From Limnoperna fortunei (Eukaryota > Mollusca > Bivalvia > Mytilida > Modiolidae): a DNA stretch of 64,000 nt. This document shows, piece by piece, positions 35,057-47,489 of this stretch. The translations under genes and the position numbers were made by a program. The notes beneath the pieces were generated by a model. It had not been told where the DNA came from. It did not search any database and saw nothing but the letters and a program-made list of their open reading frames with translations. Every line of letters begins with the position of its first letter. Position 1 is the stretch's first letter. The stretch covers positions 21,612,452 through 21,676,451 of the forward strand of contig OX104124.1 of NCBI GenBank assembly GCA_944474755.1, read 5' to 3'.

Positions 35057-36606
35057 CAGAAAACAATTTTAAACAATTGCGTAAATCCTGTTTTCCACAC
35101 AAAATACACATTATTTGAAGTGCAAATATAATTGCTTTGACGTGCATCCAAAATTGATAACAATATACAATAATGGCCTTCATAGTAAGACGTGGACATT
35201 CAGAATTGTCAACTTACGTGGGAAGACAACGCAAGCAAGTTGATAATGCTGATGTCCACCGATTAAGGAGGACACAATTGTTTTATATAACCGAGCAAAC
35301 CAACATAGGCCAAACATGCTTTTAATGGCGTTGTTTCTCATAATTATGTGTTTGCTAAACTTCGTTGTCATCCATTATTACAAATTTAAATAATAAAAAT
35401 TGTTTTAAATTATCGACTACTTGAGTTTAATTAATTAGGATTGTCCAGGGCAAGGAATAGTATTGTCTACCCTGTTTCCGGGTGTCGATAACATGATTTC
35501 GAGGGTGACAATAGTATGTATAACCTTAATTAACGAGACTGCAGTTCTGTTTTTTTAAATAAATAATTATCATATATTACCTTTGGGTGTAAATGCAAAT
35601 AAAAAATATAAATGAAAATTATTTATTTAAGAATGTCAAATTCAAATTGTTTTAATATTATACTTGGACTTCAAATTTATTCCAATATTCATACACTAGG
35701 ATGCACTTTCTGTAGATATTCGGACCTGCTCATATTTTAAAACGTAGAAAAAATGTCTACAATGTCTTGTAACAAAAAAATAGATATTTTGCATTCTTTG
35801 TTTATCGTTAGAGGGGTGGGGATTTGTCTTCATTTTTACTTTCATCGTCGCTATGCAGTTTTCATTCTCCCAAGTCAGGGGTTCCAAGTCCACGTTTGCG
35901 TGATAATAGAACGTGGAATCAGAACCCCTGACTTGGAAGGATTCGTAACTTTTTGATAATCATATAGTTCACGACATATGTGCATTTGTTATGCGACCTA
36001 CACAATGGTTCCCAATAAATTCCTTGCATCAAAAAAGTAGTTTGTGTAAGGGTCTCGTACTTTCTTGATCTGTTTTTTAATTGCATTCACATAACACTGT
36101 ATGTTTTAGGACAACAAAAATAATGTACAAATATAATAATTAGGACTTTATGGAAGGTTTACACGTTTTTTGTTTAAATTAATAAAATAGTGTATCATTG
36201 CTTTATACTGTTTCTTTAATTAACCTTCAATTAAACTCTAAAACGGAACATCCGGACAGTTGATAATACTTCATTGGAATATTTAAATATTAGCTTTAAC
36301 TTTGCAAATTTCATTCAGCATCACTTATAAAAGAATCTTTCAGTGTTTGATACAATACAAGATTAATTTTTGTTTTGCTTTTAGGATCAAGCATCAATAG
36401 ATATTATAAAAGAAAAATGATATTTTTAATTGTTTGCTTTTATTCAAACAATGCATTTAAAGCGACCAGTAATGTGTAAACATTCACAGGGTGCAGTATT
36501 TGATTTTGTGGCGGTGAAAGTCATATAAAATAAAATTCTGTTTGTCTTTTCAGTTGAATATTCTAGTAGCTACTAGGAGTAACAATCGCTATCCATCTTA
36601 ATTTAG
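35057..36606. other. Flank of the PAN-like gene with a 29-bp inverted repeat
   Basis: Arms 35868-35896 and 35910-35938 (core AAGTCAGGGGTTC and GAACCCCTGACTT) form a hairpin with a 13-nt loop and a few mismatches. The rest is AT-rich with nothing recognised. Confidence 0.6.
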
Positions 36607-36851
36607 GAAATTGAAAGCTTTTACACACAAGAGTTTTACAAATATTAAAATATTAGAAAATCCAATTGGCGCTTTAGCAGGACAGAGTTTGTCTAGTTGT
36701 AATATATTCTGCTTAGAAACAGCATCGCGTTTATCCTGCGTCTACAATTCCATAACAGGGACCTGTTTGCTGTGGGATAAAGATTTTGTGATCGATATTC
36801 AAAGCAATGTAACAAGCGAAAATGGATGGATGTATTATTCCGCTATCAAAG
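36607..36851 (+). CDS. PAN/apple-like secreted protein, penultimate exon
   Basis: Acceptor TTAATTTAG before 36607 and donor GTTAGT after 36851. One base completes an upstream codon and the exon ends in phase 1. The translation contains NPIGALAGQSLSSCNIFCL, SRLSCVYNSITGTCLLWDKD and ENGWMYYSAIK. The pattern C-x3-C-x8-C-x3-N-x5-C-x-L is that of PAN/apple folds (SC..FC, C..F.Y....C.L). Such domains mediate protein or glycan recognition and are abundant in bivalve secreted proteins. The N-terminal part and signal peptide lie upstream and were not found. Confidence 0.6.
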
Positions 36852-37551
36852 GTTAGTTCATAATAAATCTACGCGAACAATAATAGTTCGTAAGAAGGTT
36901 GTGCTAACAGATTTCGGAGTTTTGATAGAAGATATGTGAATATTATTATTGTTTTGCAAAAAATATAGAATTGTAAATGTATAGTATTGTTTAATTATAG
37001 TTAATACGACAAAGTTAAAAATTAAATAATGAAATATTGATATAGTACATGTAAGTAAAACGTGTTTGTTGGTCAGGTGGTGTGTAAGGGACTGGAAATA
37101 AACACAAACTTATTATACCTCCTAAACGTACATTTAAAAGTGCTTTATTCTCCCATGTTCTGTTTTGGTCACTTAATTGGAGTTTAACACCACTCACCTT
37201 CATCAATTTCTTGTCTTTATCAATACACTGGTTTATCGTTGTTACGCCAGCAACCACGATATTGTATATGCATCAACTGCTTTAAAAAAACACGGAATGC
37301 AATAATTGTAGCAAGATTATATTTATGAAAACATCAGTAAAATCTCTATTACATTAAAAATTCATAATTTATCTCGTTATATCGTGATATGACATCCTTA
37401 ATTGTTTAATTTTACAATTAAAATACTTGATGTCATCTATTAAAGTGAATTACTTCATTTCTGTAAAACATCCTGTTTTGGATATAATTGTAATTTAATT
37501 TACTCATTGAGATACCATAACTTGTAACACTGTAGTGTATTACATTTTCAG
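36852..37551. other. Intron of the PAN-like gene
   Basis: 700-bp AT-rich intron; the minus-strand open frame at 37015-37257 has no recognisable domain. Confidence 0.6.
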
Positions 37552-37649
37552 ATTGTACTATAACGGAGAACATGTGTCTTGCAAACAGCGGATTTATGTA
37601 TGAACCAGAAACATGTTTTTGCTTTCAGTACTTGTCAACTAAATATTAA
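37552..37649 (+). CDS. PAN/apple-like secreted protein, last exon
   Basis: Acceptor ATTTTCAG before 37552. The exon opens with the last two bases of a split Asp codon, matching the phase of exon 36607-36851. It encodes DCTITENMCLANSGFMYEPE, then TCFCFQYLSTKY and TAA. Four cysteines, with CLAN.G and TCFC, give a short Cys-rich tail similar to the ones following PAN domains in lectin-like mollusc proteins. The in-frame junction supports a real gene. Confidence 0.6.
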
Positions 37650-40600
37650 TATAAAGTGCATGTACAGCTATGAATGCAATTCTGGCTAAAATTGACAGAG
37701 GTCTTTTAGAGCGTAAAATGTAATTTCTGGGTATATAAATTATTTCTTTATATGTTAACATATTTTGTCAATTATATTGTACTTGTAGTTTTGTACTTTT
37801 ACCTATCCATGACAGTCATAGAAGAAGATTTCAACAGTAAAACATATGTTATACAATATTTTTCGTTCACAATCCTTTTATAAAAACATATGATGGTCCT
37901 ATTAAAATTTACTTGTCGAGTTGACATTTTTGGACACCCATTTATATGTTCAGTTGCGCCATTTTGTGTTTTCAGAGTTACATATGACGGTAGAAATAGG
38001 ACTCATGCTTACATTTTTTCTTCGTTTACTTACTATAAATGTGTTTAAAATTATAAAATTAATATTCATAGGAAAAATTGTACATCTTTTGAAACAAATT
38101 ACTTCAATATTTCTTAATGAACAAGCACGTGAAGGCGGACTATTTTTATGCTAATATGGCCGACCATAATGAATAAACAACTACTATCAGATCCAGAGAA
38201 ACGAGTGGACAAATAACTATTTTACATTATTAGTTCATTAAAATAATGTTTTTAAACGATTCCACAATGTTATTTTAATAAAGAATATTGTTGCAAATTC
38301 ATTTGTTGTAAATTCGTGCTTTCAATTCGTAAGGAAAACTTAAATAAATCTGGTTGCGACTGACTTTAGATGGAATATACCATGACACAGATAGCAAAGA
38401 AGAAAATTGATGTCCGATGTTTCCATACGTAGTATTGCTGAGAATTTCACTATAAATATATAACATTGTGATATTTTTTTAAGATCATACATGAATGACA
38501 CGTTTTTTAATACACGCGGAGATCTATAAAGATTTAGTTTTCTATTATTATTCGTGTAATTAAGTTTCCTTTTCCCAGCAGCACTTTAAAATGTTTAGCA
38601 ATGACGACTGAGACTTTTACGTTACCGGGTTGATTATTGCTGTCAGAATAAAAAAGATTTGTCCAGTATAAATTGATAGGTTAATTTTAAGTTCTAGAAT
38701 GGTCCGAAACCGATTGTATACCCTCTGACACATTATATATCGTACTACATGTGTATGATCGAGTTCTACGACCTTCGCAAAACAAAAACATGCAAATCAA
38801 CTCATAAATTACTTCTTAAAAGCAACAATTTACAACAGGGATCCGAAATGTCTTCAACACTCTGGTAGTTTTCACAAAAGATTATTTGATGAATTATAAT
38901 GAAACCTAAATATCTTTATGAGGAATGTATGTTAATTATCATTTACACTCAGGCTACGGGTTCGACTTGATTGAAAAAGGATTACTGGTTGTCCTGTCGA
39001 AGGTTTGAGGTGGGGGGAGGGGGTATATCAGACTCCGCCTTACCGACGGAAAAACATTAAACCCCATTTAAAAAGGGAATGTCAAACGAATAGTTAAAAA
39101 TGTAAATATGTTAGCTATTTTGAGTTATCTTTCTTTAAATATATAAAGGTACATTATAGTATAGACTGTCCGTGATAGTGATTTAAACAATCGAAATGAA
39201 CCACATGTTTAAAGTTATGGATAATCATGGTCTTATTTTGAATCTTGATTGGATAACAAACTATTATGCTCAAACTCTCCCTTAGTGTGAAAACCTCTAC
39301 TTTGGTATTAGAAAATGTTGGATTAACTGGTAACACGTATGAATTGTTACAAAATTTGAATTTCACTTCACTGCATTTGATACACATGTTTTTGATTCCA
39401 CTTCGATTCCTTCCTTCAGCATTTATAAAGACGCATTTACTGCCTTGATGACAGAAAATGTAACACACTTATTGGTATCTTTATTGGACGTTATTGACGT
39501 TTTGTTAATACTTGATGTAAAAAAATGTTGGTCAAGATCATATTATCAATCACATTATAAACAAGGCTGCAAAATTGTTGCTTGTATGGCAACAAGTCTC
39601 TTCTAAGGTAAACTTAAAAAAACTTGAAATAGACCCACGCAATCTTTGCGTTGTAAATCTTGTGGAAAATCTTTAGTATCCAATTATAGACCAATTGCTT
39701 TGTAATGGTTATTAATAAAACATTTAAAAAGCAGTGTACAAGAACATAGTTTAAGTTTTGGTTGACAAGTCCTTTTTTTGCTAATTCCAGACAAGTTTTA
39801 TATTAGATAACCTATTTTTATATAAAACACATATTTTTCACTTACGAGATCATGACAAGTAATATTTTCATGGAACGAGAGTCTCGTAATTTCGTTTTAA
39901 ACCCAGAGAAAATTCGTGCATCAACATTTCGTTAAAGCCGACTTGACAATTTTCCTTATGATTAGTTTTTTCTAAAATTCTATATAATCGTTTAAGACAT
40001 AACTGATGCAACTTGATGTATTAGTGCTACTATGCAGAAATTAAACAAGCGGATGTCTCTTGTTACATTCTAAATAGATGGTACAGCTACAGTACCCAAA
40101 TGTCATTTAAAATTATATTGGAGATCGTGGGTAGATAGTGTTTTATCTACGACAAAGATGAAAAATATTTATATTCAGCGTTTGTTACAGTTATGATGTC
40201 TTACTAGAAAACTTCACGTTTTGGGGACTTATTTAAACGCATTTATGCCAATGAGAATGAGATTACAAAAGCAAATACAATTAGTTGACTTTTTGTGAAA
40301 ATTATAGTTGCTTATAGACTTAAACAAAAAAGTGTATTCCTTATTCCAGATGGAAACAAACTCAATCAAGTACAATAATTCTAAACTGAAATATTATATA
40401 CTTGATAAACAATTTCAGAGAAATGAAGTTGATACTAATCCGTTCGTTTCGATACTTTAATTAACACTGAAAAATAATATCCTTGATATTGTTTATGACA
40501 TGTTGTTGTAAAGTGAATGAAGGTTTTAGGGTACGATAACTCTTTTCGACATTCAACAGCCTTGCGATTTGATTATGTATATAAAATGTAAAATCCAACA

Positions 40601-41451
40601 CAAATGTTCCGAAAAAGCCCCAATCGAGTTTGAAAATATTAAGTTCATTGCATAACTTCAGGTCACCCCAACACACAAGTACCCAAAAAGGGACAATTCA
40701 ACTTGGCAAATGTTTGCATCTGCAAGCAGAGTCTTAATTGGGCTGGCAATATTATAAGTGTTACAGTTTACGTTTCAAGTTTTGTTTATGTTGTTCTAGT
40801 TTGTTGTTGATATTGTGTTGTCAATCATTTATTACTTGGTAATTTTATTTTATTCAAAAATGGAACACGAAACCGCTGAGTAGTCGCTGTGTTACTGCTT
40901 ATGATCATGATCATGCACTGAATTAGTTTTAAAATCGTTAGACTTAAAGATTCAAACAAATTTTAGCTACGAGTCCTTGGATCTAGCTATCGTTGTTCTT
41001 TCTCTGATTTGACAGACGATAAAGTCATCATAGTGTAACTGAGAATAGCTTATACTAGTTACCATTTAGTTAGTGAACGTACTCCTTTTGTTAAATATTA
41101 CATCCATACGATTCGTTTAATTTGATATATTTACAGCTCATCTGTTTACAATCTATATTAGAAAGTCAATAATAGAATACACCCCTTTGCAATTACGGAT
41201 ATATCGAAGAAATAAACTATTCAAGTTTAATAGAACCGTTCTGAATCTTTACCACCACTCGATTAACATTACTTTATGTTATACACTTTGTGTTAAACTC
41301 GTCACTGATGAAATTTGGTTAAAAAAGCGGTGCATAACTGGGTATTGTATCATTCTGTTCTTAATCACCGATCTTTGCAGATCGACTGATTAAGAATTAC
41401 AGCGTTGAAGCTGAAAAGCTCGTTGCTGACAAAAGGCAATAGTGCCTAAAT
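37650..41451. other. Long stretch without a recognised gene
   Basis: AT-rich. A minus-strand 104-codon frame (39154-39468) with several Cys has no recognised similarity. A possible LINE scrap SNYRPIAL (RT finger motif) occurs on the plus strand at about 39680-39705, without neighbouring motifs. Nothing else was identified. Confidence 0.45.
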
Positions 41452-41812
41452 GTACTTCTGCCCTGATCTAAATGTGTGAAATCCGCCGTGTTACGTTTAC
41501 TCATGCGCTGATATAAATGTGTGACACCCGTCGTGTTACATGTACTTCTGCCCATATCTAAATGTGTGACACCCGCCGTGTTACATGTACTTCTAAATGT
41601 GTGACACCCGTCGTGTTTCATGTACTTCTGCGCATATCTAAATGTGTGACACCCGCCGTGTTACATGTACTCATGCCTGATCTAAATGTGTGACATCCGC
41701 CGTGTTACATGTACTTCTGCACTGATATAAATGTGTGACACCCGACGTATTCCATGTACGTCTTTCTTGATCTACATGTGTCACACTCGCCCTGTTACAT
41801 GTTCTGTTAAAT
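41452..41812. repeat. Minisatellite, ~47-bp unit, ~8 copies
   Basis: Units share AAATGTGTGACACCCG and GTGTTACATGTACTTCTG, with one shortened unit near 41595. Confidence 0.93.
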
Positions 41813-42270
41813 ATTAGTCCTTGGACCATACTCGAAAGGTTTCCAGAGTTCGACCCACAGAGCAGCCCAGGGTGTCCTCGGGTGGCAGATAGGGTAGACC
41901 CTCTCGTTGGGGGTGTTACGTCATAATACGGAAAGCCTGAAAACCGTAGTGGGTAACGTGTTTGGAAAGTGCCGCAATCCTTGCACGATAAAGACCCCTT
42001 TTGTTAATTTTGAAAACGAGTAGGCTTATTGTAGACGCTACAAAAGGATAAATTCTCCGACCCTACCCAATACTTCTAACTTTTCCAGTGGCAGTCAAAA
42101 TTATGTTCCCTGTGGCCCATCCCACCTCTTTTCTCCATTGATTAATTGTTTCTTAACTTGTTCTCGTCCCAATGTAGCTGAAATACTGCTTGCTGGACGT
42201 AAAGCAAACACCCAATCAATAAACAGGCGTCAGGTAATTAGGCATAACAATACCACAGATTGCTAAACGT
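41813..42270. other. Spacer between minisatellites
   Basis: Mixed-composition sequence; no gene or repeat recognised. Confidence 0.5.
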
Positions 42271-43720
42271 CTCCTGACTTACCCTTAGACAGAAGTTTGT
42301 CTCCTGACTAACCCTTAGACAGAAGTTTGTCTCCTGACTAACCCTTAGACAGAAGTTTGTCTCCTGACTAACCCTTAGACAGAAGTTTGTTTCCTGACTA
42401 ACCATTAGACAGAAGTTTGTCTCCTGACTAACTCTTAGACAGAAGTTTGTCTCCTGACCTGACTAACCCTTAGACAGAAGTTTGTCTGCTGACTAACCCT
42501 TAGACAGAAGTTTGTCTCCTGCCTAACCCTTAGAAAGAAGTTTGTCTCCTGACTAACCCTTAGACAGAAGTTTGTCTCCTGACTAACCCTTAGACAGAAG
42601 TTTGTCTCCTGACTAATCCTTAGACAGAAGTTTGTCTCCTGACTAACCCTTAGACAGAAGTTTGTCTCCTGACTAATCCTTAGACAGAAGTTTGCCTCCT
42701 GACTAACCCTTAGACAGAAGTTTGTCTCCTCACTAACCCTTAGACAGAAGTTTGTCTCCTGACTAACCCTTAGACAGAAGTTTGTCTCCTGACTAACCCT
42801 TAGACAGAAGTTTGTCTCCTGACTAACCCTTAGACAGAAGTTTGTCTCCTGCCTAATCCCTAGATAGAAGTTTGTCTCCTGACTAACCCTTAGACAGAAG
42901 TTTGTCTCCTGACTAACTCTTAGACAGAAGTTTGTCTCCTGACTAACCCTTAGACAGAAGTTTGTCTCCTGACTAACCCTTAGACAGAAGTTTGTTTCCT
43001 GACTAACCATTAGACAGAAGTTTGTCTCCTGACTAACTCTTAGACAGACGTTTGTCTCCTGACCTGACTAACCCTTAGACAGAAGTTTGTCTCCTGACTA
43101 ACCCTTAGACAGAAGTTTGTCTCCTGCCTAACCCTTAGAAAGAAGTTTGTCTCCTGACTAACCCTTAGACAGAAGTTTGTCTCCTGACTAACCCTTAGAC
43201 AGAAGTTTGTCTCCTGACTAATCCTTAGACAGAAGTTTGTCTCCTGACTAACCCTTAGACAGAAGTTTGTCTCCTGACTAATCCTTAGACAGAAGTTTGC
43301 CTCCTGACTAACCCTTAGACAGAAGTTTGTCTCCTCACTAACCCTTAGACAGAAGTTTGTCTCCTGACTAACCCTTAGACAGAAGTTTGTCTCCTGACTA
43401 ACCCTTAGATAGAAGTTTGTCTCCTGACTAACCCTTAGACAGAAGTTTGTCTCCTGCCTAATCCCTAGATAGAAGTTTGTCTCCTGACTAACCCTTAGAC
43501 AGAAGTTTGTCTCCTGACTAACTCTTAGACAGAAGTTTGTCTCCTGACTTACCCTTAGACAGAAGTTTGTCTTCTGACTAACCCTTAGACAGAAGTTTGT
43601 CTCCTGACTAACCCTTAGACATAAGTTTGTCTCCTGACTAACCCTTAGACAGAAGTTTGTCTCCTGACTAACCCTTAGACAGAAGTTTGTCTCCTGACTA
43701 ACCCTTAGACAGAAGTTTGT
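42271..43720. repeat. 30-bp minisatellite, ~48 copies, with 605-bp higher-order repeat
   Basis: Every unit contains CTAACCCTTAGACAGAAG and TTTGTCTCCTGA. Rare variants repeat in the same order about 605 bp apart (TTCCTGACTAACCATTAG at 42391 and 42996; CTCCTGACCTGACTAACC shortly after each). A block of about 20 units was therefore duplicated recently. Since the unit is 10 codons long, the minus strand stays open for 191 codons (repeat VSQETNFCLR), which is not evidence of a gene. Confidence 0.98.
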
Positions 43721-44358
43721 CTTCCAGAGATTGAAGAATTACTTGGTATTTCTAATGTTTTCATTAAATGATTGATTGATTGTTTTATATAAGTCCAGAA
43801 AGCGAAATTGCAAGTACTGTATATATTGCTGACGAGAACACGTTAACAAACAATAAGGGGGTGGGACATATTTAACACAATTTCGACTGCCACTGCAAAA
43901 TATGGATTAATGGGTCAGGGCAGAGACTGTTTGTAGTGGCTACAATATGAGCAAATTCATACGCCAATTTTGGACGCTTGTTTCTTTTAGATATAGAGAA
44001 CATTTCTGTATTTCCACGGCGGAATAACACTGCACATACCTTCGTAAAAATGCATGGCGTGTCAAGGTTTCATTGTTTCACATTATGTAGAGTTAAGGAG
44101 AGGGATGAACAGATGTAACAAAAATGTTACATTGTTCATACAAAAATAGTTCCTTGTATAGTCCACAATTGACAAAATAAACATTATATCGTACAAAAAT
44201 ATCAAGTATGATTTAATAATTAGATTTCTTGAACAACATTGATATGCCGTAAGCATATTGATCTTGGTCTTTGATTTAAAAAAAAATTATGACATGCCTT
44301 TAAGCAAGTACAGAGAACAGCCCACTTCTGCTAGTATTTAGCAAAATATCCGAGCTTT
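43721..44358. other. Downstream flank of the lectin exon
   Basis: AT-rich, with a short GATT run near 43770. Nothing recognised. Confidence 0.5.
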
Positions 44359-44561
44359 TCAAATAAAGCCTTGTTTGTAGTCATAATCATAATCATCCCA
44401 TTTGTAGTCATGGAACTCCCATAGTTGCACACATATGAAGTTTTCTCGATTTATTGGTTCATTCGGCGCCCAGTGCGTGAAGTTCATAGAAGCCGTTCTT
44501 CCCGCTAAGAACCACTTGGGCTCATTATTGACCAATTTCCCGCCAATCCATGTATCTGTCT
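44359..44561 (-). CDS. C-type lectin-like domain, terminal exon, probably decayed
   Basis: Minus-strand exon with acceptor GTTTTCAG above 44561. The frame reads TDTWIGGKLVNNEPKWF, FTHWAPNEPINRENFICVQL and YKWDDYDYDYKQGFI, then TGA. It contains CTLD landmarks: WIGG, W.PNEP and the KWDD strand (equivalent of WND). A normal CTLD would end with a Cys a few residues after WDD and a final ICE. Here Tyr stands where the penultimate Cys is expected, and the stop comes exactly before the last CE. Both Cys of the conserved C-terminal disulfide pattern are affected, so the fold may be compromised. Upstream exons were not recognised. Confidence 0.62.
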
Positions 44562-46289
44562 CTGAAAACTTGAAAAAAGTATTAGAAGAAGAGTTGGTTT
44601 CCCAGAAAACAGATTTAAACACACAATTGACTTTGACATCGTTGCAATCTATAGTGTAGGCGTCTTGATTTTGATTATCATTGAAGGTTATGAATGTTGC
44701 TAAATTGTTGTTTTTGTTGTATAATATGCCACAATTGGGTACGGTTAATCAATTTGACAAAGAAGTTCACTGGACCTGACATCCGAGTATATACATGTAC
44801 GTATGCATACTGGATACCACAATTATACTTAAATTTACCAATAATATTTAACAATTCAGCCATCTATAAAAGTACCATATTTTTTTCAAAAAAGTGCACT
44901 CTCTTTTTACTTTATACATGTAATGTCCCATTTCAGAAGCCATTTTTCTGTAGTTTTACAGTTTGATTATTAATTTGAAGCATGTCTCTAATAATATGTA
45001 TTCAACCTATATCCTTTTTGATTACATTATGCGTATTGTTACTTTTCGTTTTACTGCAACCTCACATTTTTGTATTTAAATGTATATAACCCCATTCCAA
45101 TTAAACTAACATACCCCCAACCAAAGAAAGACAACTAAGTTAGAGAAATTTAACATTGCGCAAATGTAAATGTGAAACGAATTATTTGCAATACCTTTTG
45201 TATATGGTACGTGCAGCAATAAAGATCCTATGTGCTTCTCTGCATTTAACCCCCCGCAAACAGTTTGTGTACTATGAAATTGATAAGGTTGCATGTTTGC
45301 AAGTTTTCATACCTTAGGTCGGGGTTTTCGGCTTTCTCCTAAATGAAAGCTAGACGACTCGGATATAGCTTTAAAATGCCTAAAGTGGCATTAAATACCA
45401 TTTAAAAAAACAAACAACAAAAAAGGAGGGTACGTTGTGAAGCTAAAATGACCGAAAATTTTGGTTGAAAAAAACAGCAATTCATGAAACTGATAAAGTG
45501 TTATTGTTAAAAACTCGATTTTCAAGACTTTTATTAATATCCCCATAATTTTCTGGTTTGTTCTTTTGATGATGAGCTCTTATTTATTTCACTTGAAATT
45601 TGTCTAACGTAAAAATTTCATAAAACTATTTCTACCTACTTTAGTAAAACTTTGCTTTGTCAATCACCCAATTTGATTCCATTGGGAACCATACAGATGC
45701 CAGCATTGCGTTTTTCTTCTGACTACTATTAAAATATTAAGTTCTTAACAATGTTCATGCACCTGAATGTTAGTTTTCCGTTTGGGATACGGGTAATTGC
45801 AAATCTTTTTAAACAATTTTAATTACTGTATAAATACTACAATTGAAATTGTAATTTGTCGGTATTTTTTCTTTGATCTATAACTGTCGATTTAACCCCT
45901 CACCCCCCAAACCCCCTCCCCACAGAACCACGTGACTATGGGATTTCGAAAAGGTTAATTGCAACATAACTTATCAGCACATTAATTGGATAGTTATCTG
46001 TAAATTTAAACCATTTCATTGTAACAAGTAAATAATCTGACATGTGCCGTTGTTGATGCCGATTTGGCTCTTCCGATGTGCCAAATCTACTAATACAAGG
46101 TGCCGAAATGACTTTTTGTATGTGCCGATATTTGACTTGCACCCGTAAATTGTATGTCCCCTAAAGTTAAATCTTTTGTTCTAATGTTTATTGGCCATGT
46201 ACTTTGGAAAAGACAGTATTAAGTTGTAAGTGTCTGATTCAATTGTTTTGAACAATAAAATATGTTTAAATTAGGCCTGCAACCAAAGT
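44562..46289. other. Intergenic DNA with a SINE scrap
   Basis: 45305-45420 resembles the 3' half of the SINE family at 57838 (GGGGTTTTCGGCTTTCTCCT, then GATATAGCTTTAAAATG, AAAGTGGCATTAAAT and an AAACAAACAAC tail). The rest is AT-rich with a C-rich run near 45900. Confidence 0.5.
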
Positions 46290-47026
46290 ACCAATGCACA
46301 CATTTGGCTAGGTGGTGATTTCAATATAGGGGGAATTAATTGGGAAAATAGTTCTATCAGACCAAAATCCACACAACATCAAACAATGCAAACAAAGTGA
46401 CGCTATTCATGATCAGGCTTTAGAACACATGGTAAACAAATCAACACACTTCACAGAGACATCTCAATCAATTCTGGATTTGTTTTTCACAAATAATAGT
46501 ACACTTGTCAACAAAGTTGAAGTAATCCCTGGCATTTGAGACCATGAGGCTGATTTTATCGAGTCAAGCATTAGACCAAACAGAATTAAAAAACCACCTA
46601 GAAAAATCTTCTTATACAATAAGGCAAACAAGCAACAACTAAAACAAGACATCTTAAGTATTAATCTAAATACATGTCTTAGTAAGACTAACGATCTCAG
46701 CACTGATGAAATATGGAACAACTTTAAATTAAAAGTATTACTAGCTGTTGCAAAATCAGTACCAACAAAATTTATAAACAACACCAAAAAGAAACTACCA
46801 TGGATCACTAGAAACATAAAATCCCTTAAACGTAAAAGGAACAAACTATTCAAACGTATGAAATATGAAATATCCGCCACCATAGAGAAAGCTTACAAGA
46901 ACATCAAGCAAACAATTCAAAAAGAAACAAGAAGTGCATATTGGGCATATATGGAGAAAATTATATGCTATGATGAAAACTTGATACGTCCCAACAGCAA
47001 AACAAAAATCGATCAAAGACAGAAAT

Positions 47027-47230
47027 GGCCGGATTTCGTTAAACAGGAAGTAGGTGAGCGACAGGCCTGAAATCGAATCCCACGTTATGGGAGGCCGTGT
47101 TGATGCTGCATACCAAATTTCAAGAGAATGTGATTAGTAGTTGCCGAGAAAACTATTATGAAAATTTTTTCCCCGCCCGCCCAACATTCACCATTTTAAT
47201 ACCCTGATTTTCACTCCGTAAAATCCGGCC
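47027..47230. mobile_element. 204-bp terminal-inverted-repeat element nested in the LINE
   Basis: GGCCGGATTT (47027-47036) and AAATCCGGCC (47221-47230) are perfect 10-bp terminal inverted repeats. The LINE frame stops making sense after RQK on the left and resumes with FWNNIKNTKKDNSGISP on the right, so the 204 bp is an insertion. No coding capacity. Resembles a MITE or a dispersed foldback. Confidence 0.7.
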
Positions 47231-47489
47231 AAAAATTTTGGAATAACATAAAAAACACAAAAAAAGACAATTCTGGGATTTCACCTCTCAGACAAGATGG
47301 CATTCTCATTGATGACACTAAGCAAAAAGCTGAATATTAAACAAACAATACCATTCTGTTTTTACAGTTGACAACACTGAAGAACAAACCATAACCTTAA
47401 ATGACAACTTTCTTAGCATGAGTCCTATCTCCATTAAAACAGAGGGTGTTGAAAAATTACTGAAAAACTTGGATCCATCTTAAGCAACT

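Noticed and set aside
39154..39468. 104-codon Cys-containing minus-strand gene
   Set aside because: No domain, no convincing splice sites and no supporting neighbours; kept only as a remark in the region entry.
39680..39705. LINE RT fragment (SNYRPIAL)
   Set aside because: A single short motif without the flanking RT motifs is not enough to call an element.
42435..43010. 191-codon gene encoding a 10-residue repeat
   Set aside because: The frame is open only because the 30-bp unit is a multiple of three and lacks stops in that phase. No splice sites, signal or domain support it.
42271..43720. CRISPR array
   Set aside because: The 30-bp units follow each other directly with no unique spacers, and the genome is eukaryotic. 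It is a minisatellite.
42271..43720. Interstitial telomeric DNA
   Set aside because: CTAACCC occurs once per 30-bp unit and never as consecutive TTAGGG repeats.
46464..46883. 139-codon minus-strand gene
   Set aside because: It is antisense to the LINE endonuclease/linker region, which makes clear protein sense on the plus strand.
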